NCBI GenBank assembly: GCA_021731425.1
Contig: JAKFXJ010000355.1
Span: 1 to 14,270, forward strand
Direction: 5' to 3'
Length of the DNA stretch: 14,270 nucleotides
Origin: Limnohabitans sp.
GTDB lineage: Bacteria > Pseudomonadota > Gammaproteobacteria > Burkholderiales > Burkholderiaceae_C
Below the pieces are notes generated by a model, which saw nothing but the letters and a program-made list of their open reading frames with translations, did not search any database and was not told where the DNA came from. Both the position numbers and the translations under genes were made by a program. Shown one piece after another: positions 1 to 7,392 of this stretch (the first letter of the stretch is position 1; each line of letters starts with the position of its first letter).

Positions 1-94
1 GGGGTACGCAGAAATCGGCCCCCGCCCACGGGGCCCCTCGACAGAGTGGTGCGGCAAGCGCTGAACAGTAGAAATAAAAAAAGGAGACAAGGAT
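1..94 (+). other. Upstream leader of the aryl-CoA ligase gene; possible tail of an upstream gene
   Basis: This segment lies before the ligase start. Two + frames stay open from the window edge and stop at 62-64 (TGA) and 69-71 (TAG), so one could be the C-terminal tail of an upstream gene, but neither tail is recognisable. A GC hairpin, GGCCCC at 17-22 and GGGGCC at 30-35 with a 7-base loop, has no T-run after it, so it is at most a weak pause or processing site. An A-rich stretch leads into a strong ribosome binding site, AAGGAG at 81-86, nine bases before the ATG at 95. In related gene sets a 2-aminobenzoyl-CoA monooxygenase often lies upstream of such a ligase, but that cannot be seen here. 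Confidence 0.4.
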
Positions 95-1765
95 ATGAAG
101 GACTGGAACCAACTGCTGCCCAGCAGCCATACCGATACCTTTGCGCGCGACCGGCTGCCGCCGCAGGATCAACTGCCGGTGTTCATGGCGGATCGGCCTG
201 AGCTGGACTACCCGGACCAGATCAACTGCGCGGTGGAATTGGTGGACCGCCATGTGCAGGCAGGCCGAGGCGAGCGCATCGCGCTGCATGGCGTGAGCGA
301 CTTCAACAAGGGCGGCGGCGACTTCAGTTGGACGTATGCGCAGTTGCAAGACAAGAGCAACCGCATCGCCCAGGTGCTGACACAAGACATGGGCCTCGTG
401 CCCGGCAACCGCATTTTGCTGCGCGGCGGCAACAGCCCCATGATGGCCGCTTGCTTGCTGGGCGCGCTCAAGGCGGGCCTGGTGGCGGTGCCCACCATGC
501 CGCTGCTGCGTGCGGGTGAGTTGGCACAGATCATCGACAAAGCCCAGGTCAGCGCCGCCCTGTGCGACAGCCTGCTGGCCGACGAACTGCAGCACTGCAT
601 GACGCCCGGTCACGCCAGCCACATGGCCAGCTTGCAGCAATTGGTGCAGTTCCGCAGCGATGCGCCTGATGGCCTGGAGCAGCGCATGGCGCAGCAATGT
701 GGCGCGTATACCGCCCACCCCACCAGTCGCGACGACGTGTGTCTGATCGCTTTCACCAGCGGCACCACAGGCAAGCCCAAAGGCACCATGCACTTCCACC
801 GCGATGTGCTGGCCATGTGCGATCTGTTCCCGCGCCACATCTTGCAGATGGACGAGAACGATGTGGTGTGTGGCACGCCGCCGATTGCCTTCACCTTCGG
901 GCTGGGCGGTCTGTTGGCGTTTCCGCTGCGCTATGGCGCGAGCACCGTGCTGCTCGAAAAGCACACGCCCGAGACCTTGATGCAGACCATTGCCAAGTAC
1001 CGCGCCACGCAGTGCTACACAGCACCCACCATGTACCGCCAGATGGCGACGCTGGCCAAAGGCGTTGATCTCTTCAGCCTCAAGCACCCTGTCTCGGCAG
1101 GCGAGGCCTTGCCCGACGCCACCCGCCAGCTGTGGAAGCAGGCCACGGGCATCGAGATGACCGATGGCATTGGCGGCACCGAAGTGATCCACATCTACAT
1201 CTCGAGCGCGGGCGCGCAAGTGCGCCCCTGCAGCATTGGCCAAGTGGTGCCCGGCTATGTGGCGCAGATCGTGGGTGACGACATGCAACCCGTGCCCCCT
1301 GGCACCGTGGGGCGCCTGGCCGTGCGCGGCCCCACAGGCTGCAAATACCTGGCCGACCCGCGCCAGCAAGACTATGTGAAAGACGGCTGGAACCTGCCCG
1401 GCGACACCTTTGTCATGGACGCCGACGGCTACTTCAGCTACCAAGCGCGCAACGACGACATGATCATCTCGGCGGGCTACAACATCGCAGGCCCCGAGGT
1501 GGAGGGCGCTTTGCTGCAACACCCGGCCGTGGCCGAATGCGGTGTGGTCGGCATGCCCGACGAAGACCGTGGCCACATCGTGCAGGCCTATGTGGTGCTC
1601 AAGCCCGGCCACACGGGCGACGCGGCCATGGAAAAAGCCTTGCAAGAACACGTCAAGCAAACCATCGCCCCGTTCAAGTACCCGCGCAAGGTGGTCTTTT
1701 TGGACGCCTTGCCCCGCACCGAAACCGGCAAACTGCAGCGCTTCAAGCTGCGTCAAATTTCTTAA
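95..1765 (+). CDS. abmG: Aryl-CoA ligase, 2-aminobenzoate-CoA ligase / benzoate-CoA ligase family
   Basis: This is an acyl-adenylate-forming enzyme that would activate an aromatic acid (probably 2-aminobenzoate or a close analogue) with ATP and CoA in the cytoplasm, the entry step of a CoA-linked aromatic pathway. The 556-residue length is normal for the family. Visible motifs are the phosphate-binding loop TSGTTGKPKG (221-230), the adenine-binding DGIGGTE (357-363), the PGD motif with D437, R452 before the hinge, and the C-terminal PRTETGKLQ with the catalytic lysine K546. The start is fixed by AAGGAG at 81-86. The ridA-like gene follows after 10 bases and its ribosome binding site overlaps this stop codon, so the two are cotranscribed. 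The substrate is inferred from overall resemblance to 2-aminobenzoate-CoA ligases and from the neighbours; benzoate or a hydroxybenzoate are alternatives. The symbol should be read as family-level. Confidence 0.8.
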   Translation: MKDWNQLLPSSHTDTFARDRLPPQDQLPVFMADRPELDYPDQINCAVELVDRHVQAGRGERIALHGVSDFNKGGGDFSWTYAQLQDKSNRIAQVLTQDMGLVPGNRILLRGGNSPMMAACLLGALKAGLVAVPTMPLLRAGELAQIIDKAQVSAALCDSLLADELQHCMTPGHASHMASLQQLVQFRSDAPDGLEQRMAQQCGAYTAHPTSRDDVCLIAFTSGTTGKPKGTMHFHRDVLAMCDLFPRHILQMDENDVVCGTPPIAFTFGLGGLLAFPLRYGASTVLLEKHTPETLMQTIAKYRATQCYTAPTMYRQMATLAKGVDLFSLKHPVSAGEALPDATRQLWKQATGIEMTDGIGGTEVIHIYISSAGAQVRPCSIGQVVPGYVAQIVGDDMQPVPPGTVGRLAVRGPTGCKYLADPRQQDYVKDGWNLPGDTFVMDADGYFSYQARNDDMIISAGYNIAGPEVEGALLQHPAVAECGVVGMPDEDRGHIVQAYVVLKPGHTGDAAMEKALQEHVKQTIAPFKYPRKVVFLDALPRTETGKLQRFKLRQIS

Positions 1766-1775
1766 GGAGCCCACC

Positions 1776-2171
1776 ATGTTCAACGTCTTGCAACCCGAAG
1801 GCTGGGCACCCGCCAAAGGCTATGCCAACGGCATCGAAGCGCGTGGCCGCATGGTGTTCGTCGCGGGCATGATCGGCTGGAACGGCCAAGCCCAATTCGA
1901 GACCGACGACTTTGTGGCCCAGTGCCGTCAGGCCCTGCAAAACATTGTTGACACACTCGCGTGCGCAGGCGCTGGCCCGCAGCACATGGCCCGCATGACC
2001 TGGTACGTCAAAGACAAGAAGGAATACCTGGCGCGTGGACGCGAGCTGGGCAAGGTCTATCAGGAAGTCATTGGCAAGAATTACCCGGCCATGACGCTGG
2101 TGCAAGTGGCTGATTTGGTGGAGGACCGGGCGTTGGTGGAGATTGAGGTCACGGCGGTGGTGCCGGAGTGA
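1776..2171 (+). CDS. RidA-family (YjgF/YER057c/UK114) protein, atypical active site
   Basis: A 131-residue single-domain RidA-like protein. RidA proteins are small trimers; the archetype hydrolyses reactive enamine/imine intermediates. The family pattern shows in FVAGMIGWNG (28-37) and the C-terminal LVEIEVTAVVP (120-130). The arginine that defines active RidA deaminases, in the PAR-x-x-V stretch, is replaced here: the sequence reads NYPAMTLVQV, with M106 in that place. The protein therefore more likely belongs to a RidA-like subgroup found in aromatic-catabolism clusters than to housekeeping RidA. The start at 1776 is preferred over an earlier in-frame codon because AAGGAG lies at 1764-1769, overlapping the ligase stop, and the protein then begins exactly at the domain. 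A role on an enamine-type intermediate of 2-aminobenzoyl-CoA breakdown is attractive but inferred. Confidence 0.82.
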   Translation: MFNVLQPEGWAPAKGYANGIEARGRMVFVAGMIGWNGQAQFETDDFVAQCRQALQNIVDTLACAGAGPQHMARMTWYVKDKKEYLARGRELGKVYQEVIGKNYPAMTLVQVADLVEDRALVEIEVTAVVPE

Positions 2172-2225
2172 GCGAAAAAGGCCTTGGTGAGAAGCAGCAG
2201 AAAGCCTAGATCGATTGGCAGGTTT

Positions 2226-2241
2226 AGGCTGAGAGCAGCCT
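2226..2241. terminator. Hairpin in the convergent gap between the ridA-like gene and the cupin gene
   Basis: AGGCTG (2226-2231) and CAGCCT (2236-2241) form a six-pair stem with an AGAG loop, 54 bases after the ridA-like stop. An alternative outer pairing, GCAGG (2218-2222) with CCTGC (2239-2243), competes with it. There is no T-run on either strand, so this is not a canonical intrinsic terminator. Position is the main argument: both flanking operons end here. The rest of 2172-2370 holds nothing recognisable except a small 5-1-5 dyad, AGTCA-T-TGACT, at 2282-2292. Confidence 0.3.
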
Positions 2242-2370
2242 GCGGTACGAATTAAGACACGGTATGTATCCGACTCAACTCAGTCATTGACTAAAAATGA
2301 ATAAATACCGTAATAATCGTGAATCTTGGTAGCCCATTCTTGGAGAAGACAGCCACGTGAAATAAGGTCG

Positions 2371-2901
2371 TCAACGTATAAATTGATCAACGTATCCTTC
2401 ACCAAGTCCAATAGCAGTGTAGTGAGTCCGACACTTATCGATACGTGTAAATACATCATCGTACCCAGTGCAATTTCCGTCAGGATCAACATAGATCATT
2501 GCACCGTTCACTTGGAATAGCGTAATCATCTCTTCGGTATCGGGGTCTACAACCAGCGTATGGGTTTCGCCAGGAGCCTCATACACATATCCGCCTTCAG
2601 TCGCTGTCCAATCGTGCTCCAAGTAACGCCACTTGCCTTTGATCACATAGCCGTGGACGGGTTGAGGATGGCGATGACGCGACAGCACCCCAGCTTTACG
2701 AACCTTGAGCAAGTTCATCCAGTAGCCACGTGATGCGCTCAAGCACAGCGGCCGAAACCAAACGTTGTCATCGACTGGGACCCAAATGCGGTCGTCTTGT
2801 GGAATGACGTTTGGAATCACCAATTCAGGCGGAGACTCCTTAGGCATTGGATGCTTGTAAGGTTGCCATTTTTGTGAGTCCATTGGAACAGGCTGTGTCA
2901 T
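2371..2901 (-). CDS. Cupin dioxygenase, 2,4'-dihydroxyacetophenone dioxygenase (DAD)-like
   Basis: A 176-residue single-cupin protein, last gene of the leftward operon. Cupin motif 1 appears as GVLSRHRHPQPVHGYVIKG (71-89), giving H76 and H78; motif 2, EAPGETHTLV (108-117), gives H114. These form a three-histidine iron site, and as I recall H76, H78 and H114 are also the iron ligands of the Alcaligenes DAD structure. The usual cupin glutamate after HxH is absent (H83 lies there), as in other three-His dioxygenases. DAD splits the C-C bond of an alpha-hydroxyketone with O2, giving an acid and formate. In a sugar-acid type operon the substrate is more likely a hydroxyketone made by the neighbouring SDR than an acetophenone; this is inference. 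GGAG at 2907-2910 supports the start. Only 13 bases separate it from the SDR gene. Confidence 0.72.
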   Translation of the reverse strand: MTQPVPMDSQKWQPYKHPMPKESPPELVIPNVIPQDDRIWVPVDDNVWFRPLCLSASRGYWMNLLKVRKAGVLSRHRHPQPVHGYVIKGKWRYLEHDWTATEGGYVYEAPGETHTLVVDPDTEEMITLFQVNGAMIYVDPDGNCTGYDDVFTRIDKCRTHYTAIGLGEGYVDQFIR

Positions 2902-2914
2902 GTTTTCTCCAAAT

Positions 2915-3661
2915 TCAGTTAATTAAATATCCACCGTCTACCGGCAAAATCACACCAGTCACGAATTCGGCGCCATTGCTGGCAAGAAAAAGGACTGGAC
3001 CAGCAATATCTTCAGGTGTACCCCAACGGCCCATGGGGGTTCGACTCAGAATAGGTTTAGAGCGCTCTTCGTCTTCTTGCAAGGCTTTAGTCAAAGGTGT
3101 TGCAATCCAACCCGGAGCGACAGCGTTGACTCGAACGCCTGCCTTTGCATACGCAATGGCTAGAGATTTTGTCAACTGTGCTATGCCACCCTTGCTTGCG
3201 CTGTAGCCTGGCACCAGAGAACCGCCAAAGAAACTAAGCATCGAAGCAGTGTTCACGATGCAACCACGACTTTTTGTCAACATGGGCAGTGCAGCTGAAC
3301 ATGTACGCATGGTCCCATTGAGGTTGATATCAATCACTTTTGCAAATGTTTCAGGATCATGCTCTTCGCCACGTTTAATTACTCCAGCACAATTAATTAG
3401 TACGTCGAGCTTTTCCTGTAAATTAAAGAAGCCTTTGACCGATGATTCACTTTGAACATCAAGTGCTTCAAAGTCAATTCCGGTATTGTCATGAGACCAG
3501 GCTTGGGAAACCTCAGCGTCAGTGGCTCCTGTTGCTTTTACTCTTGCGCCTGCGTTGGCAAAAGCCTGAGCTATTGCCAAGCCTATGCCACTTGTTCCTC
3601 CGACAACTACAACGTACTTTCCACTAAAGCGATCAGAAGAATTGGAAGAATTAACGGTCAT
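2915..3661 (-). CDS. Short-chain dehydrogenase/reductase (SDR), classical type
   Basis: A 248-residue NAD(P)-dependent oxidoreductase, normal length for classical SDRs. The cofactor loop is GGTSGIG (21-27), with NCAG at 90-93 in place of the usual NNAG. The catalytic tetrad is N114, S140, Y153 and K157 (YSASK). The C-terminal end has the common PVDGG motif. It would oxidise a secondary alcohol of a sugar acid or polyol, or reduce the matching ketone; the closest named types are gluconate 5-dehydrogenase and KduD-like enzymes, but sequence alone does not fix the substrate. No convincing Shine-Dalgarno stands before the ATG. It lies 58 bases after the kinase gene and 13 before the cupin, so a product made here could be the cupin substrate. 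Confidence 0.85.
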   Translation of the reverse strand: MTVNSSNSSDRFSGKYVVVVGGTSGIGLAIAQAFANAGARVKATGATDAEVSQAWSHDNTGIDFEALDVQSESSVKGFFNLQEKLDVLINCAGVIKRGEEHDPETFAKVIDINLNGTMRTCSAALPMLTKSRGCIVNTASMLSFFGGSLVPGYSASKGGIAQLTKSLAIAYAKAGVRVNAVAPGWIATPLTKALQEDEERSKPILSRTPMGRWGTPEDIAGPVLFLASNGAEFVTGVILPVDGGYLIN

Positions 3662-3719
3662 GATGGATATTGGCTCGTACTATTGGAAAATAGGTTGCAG
3701 CGGCACAGCGCAATCTTCT

Positions 3720-4664
3720 TCAGCGATCCTTCTTTAGATTCGCGATGACTTTGTCTTTATGGGGAATCGGTTCTACCGCCCCATAACCTTCGGTGGAAAG
3801 AGCAGCTGCTGTGGCCGCATACAAACCTGCCTGAGCGGGTGAATCACCCTGCAGTAAACGATGGACAAACGATCCGCCAAATGTGTCGCCAGCACCTGTC
3901 GCATCAACAGGTATGCACTCAAGCGGTGGCACTTCCCAGAGCTGCGTACCATCGCTAATTAGTGCACCCTTGTCGCCCATTTTCAGCGCAACAAGAGGTG
4001 CGCCCCACTCGTGGCAGATTTCGATGATTGAATTTGGATTGTCTTTCCCAGTGATGACGGTCATATCATCCAAGCTGGGAAGACAAATGTCACAAAGAGA
4101 AATTGCGTGACGAGTATTCTTCTTTGCCTCTTCTAATGACCAGAGCTTCAATCGCAAATTTGTATCAAAGGAAACCAAGACGTGGTTATCTCTTGCAATA
4201 CGAACAGCCTCCCAGCATGTCTGTCTTGCGCCTTCAGAAATAGCAAGTGAAATCCCCGAGAAATGGAGCGCTTTAGCGTTGCGAATTCTTTCAGCATCAA
4301 GGTCATCTGGTTGCATCAAGCTGGCAGCCGAGTCTTTGCGGAAAAAATGGAAATGATGCCCCTGAGTGTCGTGGGTAACGAAATAAATTGCAGTGAAAGC
4401 TTCATTGTTTTTTTTGACACCTGCATGATCGATACCCTCTTTGTCCCAAAGCTGCCGCAGCATTTGGCCATAAGGGTCATTGCCGATCGCGCTGAGGTAT
4501 CCAACTCGCGCTCCTTGTCGAGCTGCAGCAACAGCAAAGTTCGAGGTGTCTCCACCGAAACCTTGAAGGAATATCCTGCCAGACTGTTGGCCCGTCTGAT
4601 TAAATTCGACCATGGGTTCACCCAAGGCCACCAGCTCGGGCCAACTCACTTCAGATTCGGCCAT
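3720..4664 (-). CDS. kdgK: PfkB-family carbohydrate kinase, 2-dehydro-3-deoxygluconokinase (KDG kinase)-like
   Basis: A 314-residue ribokinase-fold kinase. PfkB signature 1 is seen as GGDTSNFAVAAARQGARVGY (37-56) and signature 2 as DATGAGDTFGGSF (254-266), with the anion-hole GAGD at 257-260 and catalytic base D260. FDTNLRLKLW (166-175) matches the D-x-N-x-R-x-x-LW motif common in KDG kinases. It would phosphorylate 2-keto-3-deoxygluconate or a related keto sugar acid using ATP. The start overlaps the 3' end of the RraA-like gene by 14 bases, suggesting translational coupling. No KDPG aldolase is in the window, so the phosphorylated product would be cleaved by a host enzyme or by the RraA-like neighbour. 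Other sugar kinases of the family (fructokinase-like) are possible; the KDG assignment is moderate. Confidence 0.78.
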   Translation of the reverse strand: MAESEVSWPELVALGEPMVEFNQTGQQSGRIFLQGFGGDTSNFAVAAARQGARVGYLSAIGNDPYGQMLRQLWDKEGIDHAGVKKNNEAFTAIYFVTHDTQGHHFHFFRKDSAASLMQPDDLDAERIRNAKALHFSGISLAISEGARQTCWEAVRIARDNHVLVSFDTNLRLKLWSLEEAKKNTRHAISLCDICLPSLDDMTVITGKDNPNSIIEICHEWGAPLVALKMGDKGALISDGTQLWEVPPLECIPVDATGAGDTFGGSFVHRLLQGDSPAQAGLYAATAAALSTEGYGAVEPIPHKDKVIANLKKDR

Positions 4665-5304
4665 ACTTAGCCAGACCTTTTAGTAGAGATTTTTCTGCAA
4701 TGATCAATTTGGCTTGCTCTAGCTCGCGTGCATCGATTTCTTGTGCCATCAAAAGAACTTCTTGAGCTTTTGCTTGAGGAACGACTACTACGCCATCTAC
4801 ATCGCCCACTATGATGTCTCCGGGATGTACGATGACGCCGCCAACACACACTGGGACCTGGGAAGCAACAGTCTTGTACCTTCCCAAAGTTGTACCTGGA
4901 CTTACTTCACGTGCGTACACCGGAAATCCGTAATCACGTCGGATCTCTGTTAAGTCACGAACAGAGCCATCAAGTACTGCACCAGCATGACCATTGGCCA
5001 CTGCGCCAGCGGTCATGAGTCCGCCCCAGACTGCCACCTCTGATTGACCGCCCTCGATAGATATCACAATGACACTTCCTGCCGAGGCTTCATCGATTAA
5101 ATCAAGGGCATGTTGGGGTGGTAAAAATTCATCAGTAGCAGATTCCAGAACGGTTGCGGCTGGGCCACAGATGCGCTTGTCGTTGATGCGAGGCTTGATG
5201 TAACTATCCATATAGCCACGCTTGCCACATACCTTGTCGACTGCGTCTGCCACAGATGCGATGGCAACTTGGCCAAAAGCTTGAATCAGTTCGTTTGTAG
5301 TCAT
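4651..5304 (-). CDS. RraA-like protein, 4-hydroxy-4-methyl-2-oxoglutarate aldolase / dimethylmenaquinone methyltransferase-like family
   Basis: A 217-residue member of the RraA/HMG aldolase family. The conserved core is present: WGGLMTAGA (93-101), DGSVRD (112-117) with the R116-D117 pair matching the catalytic Arg-Asp of class II HMG/CHA aldolases, and GDVDGVVVVP (167-176). Such enzymes are divalent-metal pyruvate aldolases that also decarboxylate oxaloacetate; many are misnamed 'dimethylmenaquinone methyltransferase' or 'regulator of RNase E activity A'. True RraA proteins lack the catalytic pair, so an enzyme is more likely here than an RNase E inhibitor. In this operon it probably makes pyruvate by retro-aldol cleavage of a 2-keto acid. 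It follows the hydroxyacid dehydrogenase gene by 35 bases and overlaps the kinase gene by 14. Only a weak GAGATG precedes the start. Confidence 0.82.
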   Translation of the reverse strand: MTTNELIQAFGQVAIASVADAVDKVCGKRGYMDSYIKPRINDKRICGPAATVLESATDEFLPPQHALDLIDEASAGSVIVISIEGGQSEVAVWGGLMTAGAVANGHAGAVLDGSVRDLTEIRRDYGFPVYAREVSPGTTLGRYKTVASQVPVCVGGVIVHPGDIIVGDVDGVVVVPQAKAQEVLLMAQEIDARELEQAKLIIAEKSLLKGLAKYGRI

Positions 5305-5339
5305 TTGATCATCTCAATTAAATTAAATGTTCAGCTCCA

Positions 5340-6323
5340 TCACCAGGGATTGAGCCAGTTTTTTGGGGGTTGTCCACACAAAACGCGAACCGCTTCCTCG
5401 GCGGCTTTACGTTGCAAATCTCGCATTGCTTCTTGGCTGTACCAGCCGATATGGTTGGTAACGACGACGTTATCTAAACCGAAAATCGGGTGGCTGACGT
5501 CTGGCGGTTCCGGATCAAACACATCTAAGCCCGCGCCTAGTATCTTTTTCTCACGCAATGCAGAAGCCAGTGCGTCAAGATCGATCAAGCCTCCTCTTGC
5601 TGTGTTGACCAAAATTGCTGTCGATCGCATCAATGAAAGACGTTTGGCATTGATCAGATGTCGCGTCGAAGCCGTGAGTGGTGCATGCAGCGAGATCAAA
5701 TCAGCCTGCGCGCAAATTTCATCCACACTGGCCTGTTGTACGCCGACTGGAAAAACTGCCGATGGGTCATGAACCAGTACACGGTCAAAACCAAATCCAG
5801 CCAATTTTTCATGAGTCATGCGGGCAATACGCCCATAACCGATGAGCCCTAGGGTTCGACCACGCCAGCGATACATCGGCGCTGTCACACCAGTACTCCA
5901 TCGACCTGCGCGCACGTCACGATCGTGAACACGGATGTGTCTCGATACGGACAAAGCCAATGCAACAGCCTGAGAACTGACTTCATCAATACCGTAATCG
6001 GGAACGTTAGCGACCATGATCTGACGCTTTCGAGCAGCGTCTTGATCAATGTTATCGACACCGATTCCATAGCGAATGATTGCTTTACATCGATCCATTT
6101 CAGCAATCACACTCGCGGGCACTGGTGTTTCTCTTACAAGAACCACATCGGCATCAGATACTGCGTTCAGAACTTTGCTTGTATCTCCATTGCAGGGACG
6201 CAGAAAGAATTTCGCGCCCTGAGCCTCTAAGAGTTTGGTTTCTTGGTCATACGCCTCGTAGCCATCATCTATGGCTACGACACACAGTACATCCGCAGAG
6301 AGTTTAGGACTCAGGACGCTCAT
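5340..6323 (-). CDS. D-isomer-specific 2-hydroxyacid dehydrogenase (phosphoglycerate dehydrogenase / CtBP-like)
   Basis: A 327-residue NAD(P)-dependent 2-hydroxyacid dehydrogenase of the short type, without ACT or other C-terminal domains. The N-terminal part includes YGIGVDNID (85-93). The Rossmann fingerprint is GLIGYGRIAR (159-168). The catalytic triad is R243 (NTARGG), E272 (DPEPP) and H291 (NHIGWYS). It would interconvert a 2-keto acid such as glyoxylate, hydroxypyruvate or a sugar-derived keto acid with the D-2-hydroxyacid. The missing ACT domain and the context argue against a biosynthetic SerA. It starts 11 bases after the dctP stop, with only a weak AAGAAG about 15 bases ahead, so it is probably translated from the common operon mRNA. 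Confidence 0.83.
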   Translation of the reverse strand: MSVLSPKLSADVLCVVAIDDGYEAYDQETKLLEAQGAKFFLRPCNGDTSKVLNAVSDADVVLVRETPVPASVIAEMDRCKAIIRYGIGVDNIDQDAARKRQIMVANVPDYGIDEVSSQAVALALSVSRHIRVHDRDVRAGRWSTGVTAPMYRWRGRTLGLIGYGRIARMTHEKLAGFGFDRVLVHDPSAVFPVGVQQASVDEICAQADLISLHAPLTASTRHLINAKRLSLMRSTAILVNTARGGLIDLDALASALREKKILGAGLDVFDPEPPDVSHPIFGLDNVVVTNHIGWYSQEAMRDLQRKAAEEAVRVLCGQPPKNWLNPW

Positions 6324-6334
6324 TTTTTATCGAT

Positions 6335-7351
6335 TTACTTCTTTGCTGCAGCATTTGCTGCAGTTAGCAACTTGTCAGCCCATTCTTTGCTGACCTCAGC
6401 ATCAAGGTATGACTTGACTGCCGGCTGTGCCAAACGACGGAATCGTTCAATGTCGGTTGGTGTCAATTCAGTGACCGTCATGCCCTTTTCGGATAGGACC
6501 TTCTTGGCAGAGAGATCTTGCTCGCGAGTCATATCACGATGGATTTTTTGAGCCTTCAAAACGCCCTCATCGACTGCTTTTTTCTCTGCAGCAGAGAGCC
6601 CGTTGTAAAAGCGATCATTGATCAGGTAAGCGTGCAGACTGTAGACGTGACCGCCGAGTGAAACATGTTTTTGATGCTGAAATAGACTTCCCGCAAGGAT
6701 GTTTGTCACCCCGTTTTCTTGTCCATCGGCAGTGCCCTGTGCCAGCGCAGCAGGCAGTTCACCCCAGTCAATCGCTGTAGGACTTGCACCCAAGGATTCC
6801 ACCAGTTTGACGAAGACAGGGCTGGGCTGTACCCGCATCTTCAGCCCCTTCATGTCGTCTGGCGTACGAATGGGCCGCTTACTGTTGGTGAAGTGACGGA
6901 TTCCATTATCCGCATATGCAGCCAACCGGATACCTGTACGTTTGCGCATATCTTCTGCCAGGTCTTTTCCAAACTGACCATCAAGGACTGCATAAGCGTG
7001 TGCATGATCATTGAAAAGGTACGGCAGCCCGAAAATATTGAATGTCTTGTAGACACCAGGAATGCCGCCATCGTGTACAACCGCCATCTCAACAGTACCC
7101 AGGCGCAAGCCTTCCATCACTTGCTGAGCTGGACCTAGTTGTCCTGCGGGGTAAATTTCTACTTTCAATGAGCCGTTTGTCGACTTTTCCACATGCTCTT
7201 TAAAGGCAAGAGCAGCAACATGTTTGGGCTGATCGTTTTTACCTGGCTGGTAGTGCCCATACTTGATGAGTTTTTCAGCCATGGCTGGCAAAGAAATCGC
7301 CATTGCGGCCGTTGCAACGGCAACCATAAACGGCAGTCTACGTAGTTTCAT
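6335..7351 (-). CDS. dctP: TRAP transporter solute-binding protein, DctP family
   Basis: The periplasmic binding protein of the TRAP importer encoded with the two preceding membrane genes. The start at 7351 is chosen over an in-frame ATG at 7366 because AAGGAG lies between the two, so the upstream ATG would contain the ribosome binding site; this gives 338 residues. The N-terminus is a clear signal peptide: basic MKLRR, a hydrophobic core, and cleavage expected after A25 (PAMA before EK). The DctP landmark KMRVQPSPVF (171-180) carries R173, the arginine that normally pairs with the ligand carboxylate, and GTADGQENG (206-214) is the next family block. The ligand is thus a carboxylate; from the neighbours a sugar acid or hydroxy acid is likely. 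The gene lies 41 bases after dctM. Confidence 0.9.
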   Translation of the reverse strand: MKLRRLPFMVAVATAAMAISLPAMAEKLIKYGHYQPGKNDQPKHVAALAFKEHVEKSTNGSLKVEIYPAGQLGPAQQVMEGLRLGTVEMAVVHDGGIPGVYKTFNIFGLPYLFNDHAHAYAVLDGQFGKDLAEDMRKRTGIRLAAYADNGIRHFTNSKRPIRTPDDMKGLKMRVQPSPVFVKLVESLGASPTAIDWGELPAALAQGTADGQENGVTNILAGSLFQHQKHVSLGGHVYSLHAYLINDRFYNGLSAAEKKAVDEGVLKAQKIHRDMTREQDLSAKKVLSEKGMTVTELTPTDIERFRRLAQPAVKSYLDAEVSKEWADKLLTAANAAAKK

Positions 7352-7392
7352 TGATGTCTCCTTCATGGGTAATTAACGGACAGGGGGGGGAA

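Noticed and set aside
17..35. GC hairpin near the left edge as an intrinsic terminator
   Set aside because: No T-run follows the stem, and the ligase gene is probably part of an operon continuing from upstream.
2280..2492. 70-codon - strand frame in the left border region
   Set aside because: It overlaps the cupin 3' end out of frame, has no ribosome binding site and no motif.
7352..7366. Upstream ATG for dctP at 7366
   Set aside because: The five extra codons contain the AAGGAG ribosome binding site of the ATG at 7351, which also gives a proper signal peptide N-terminus.
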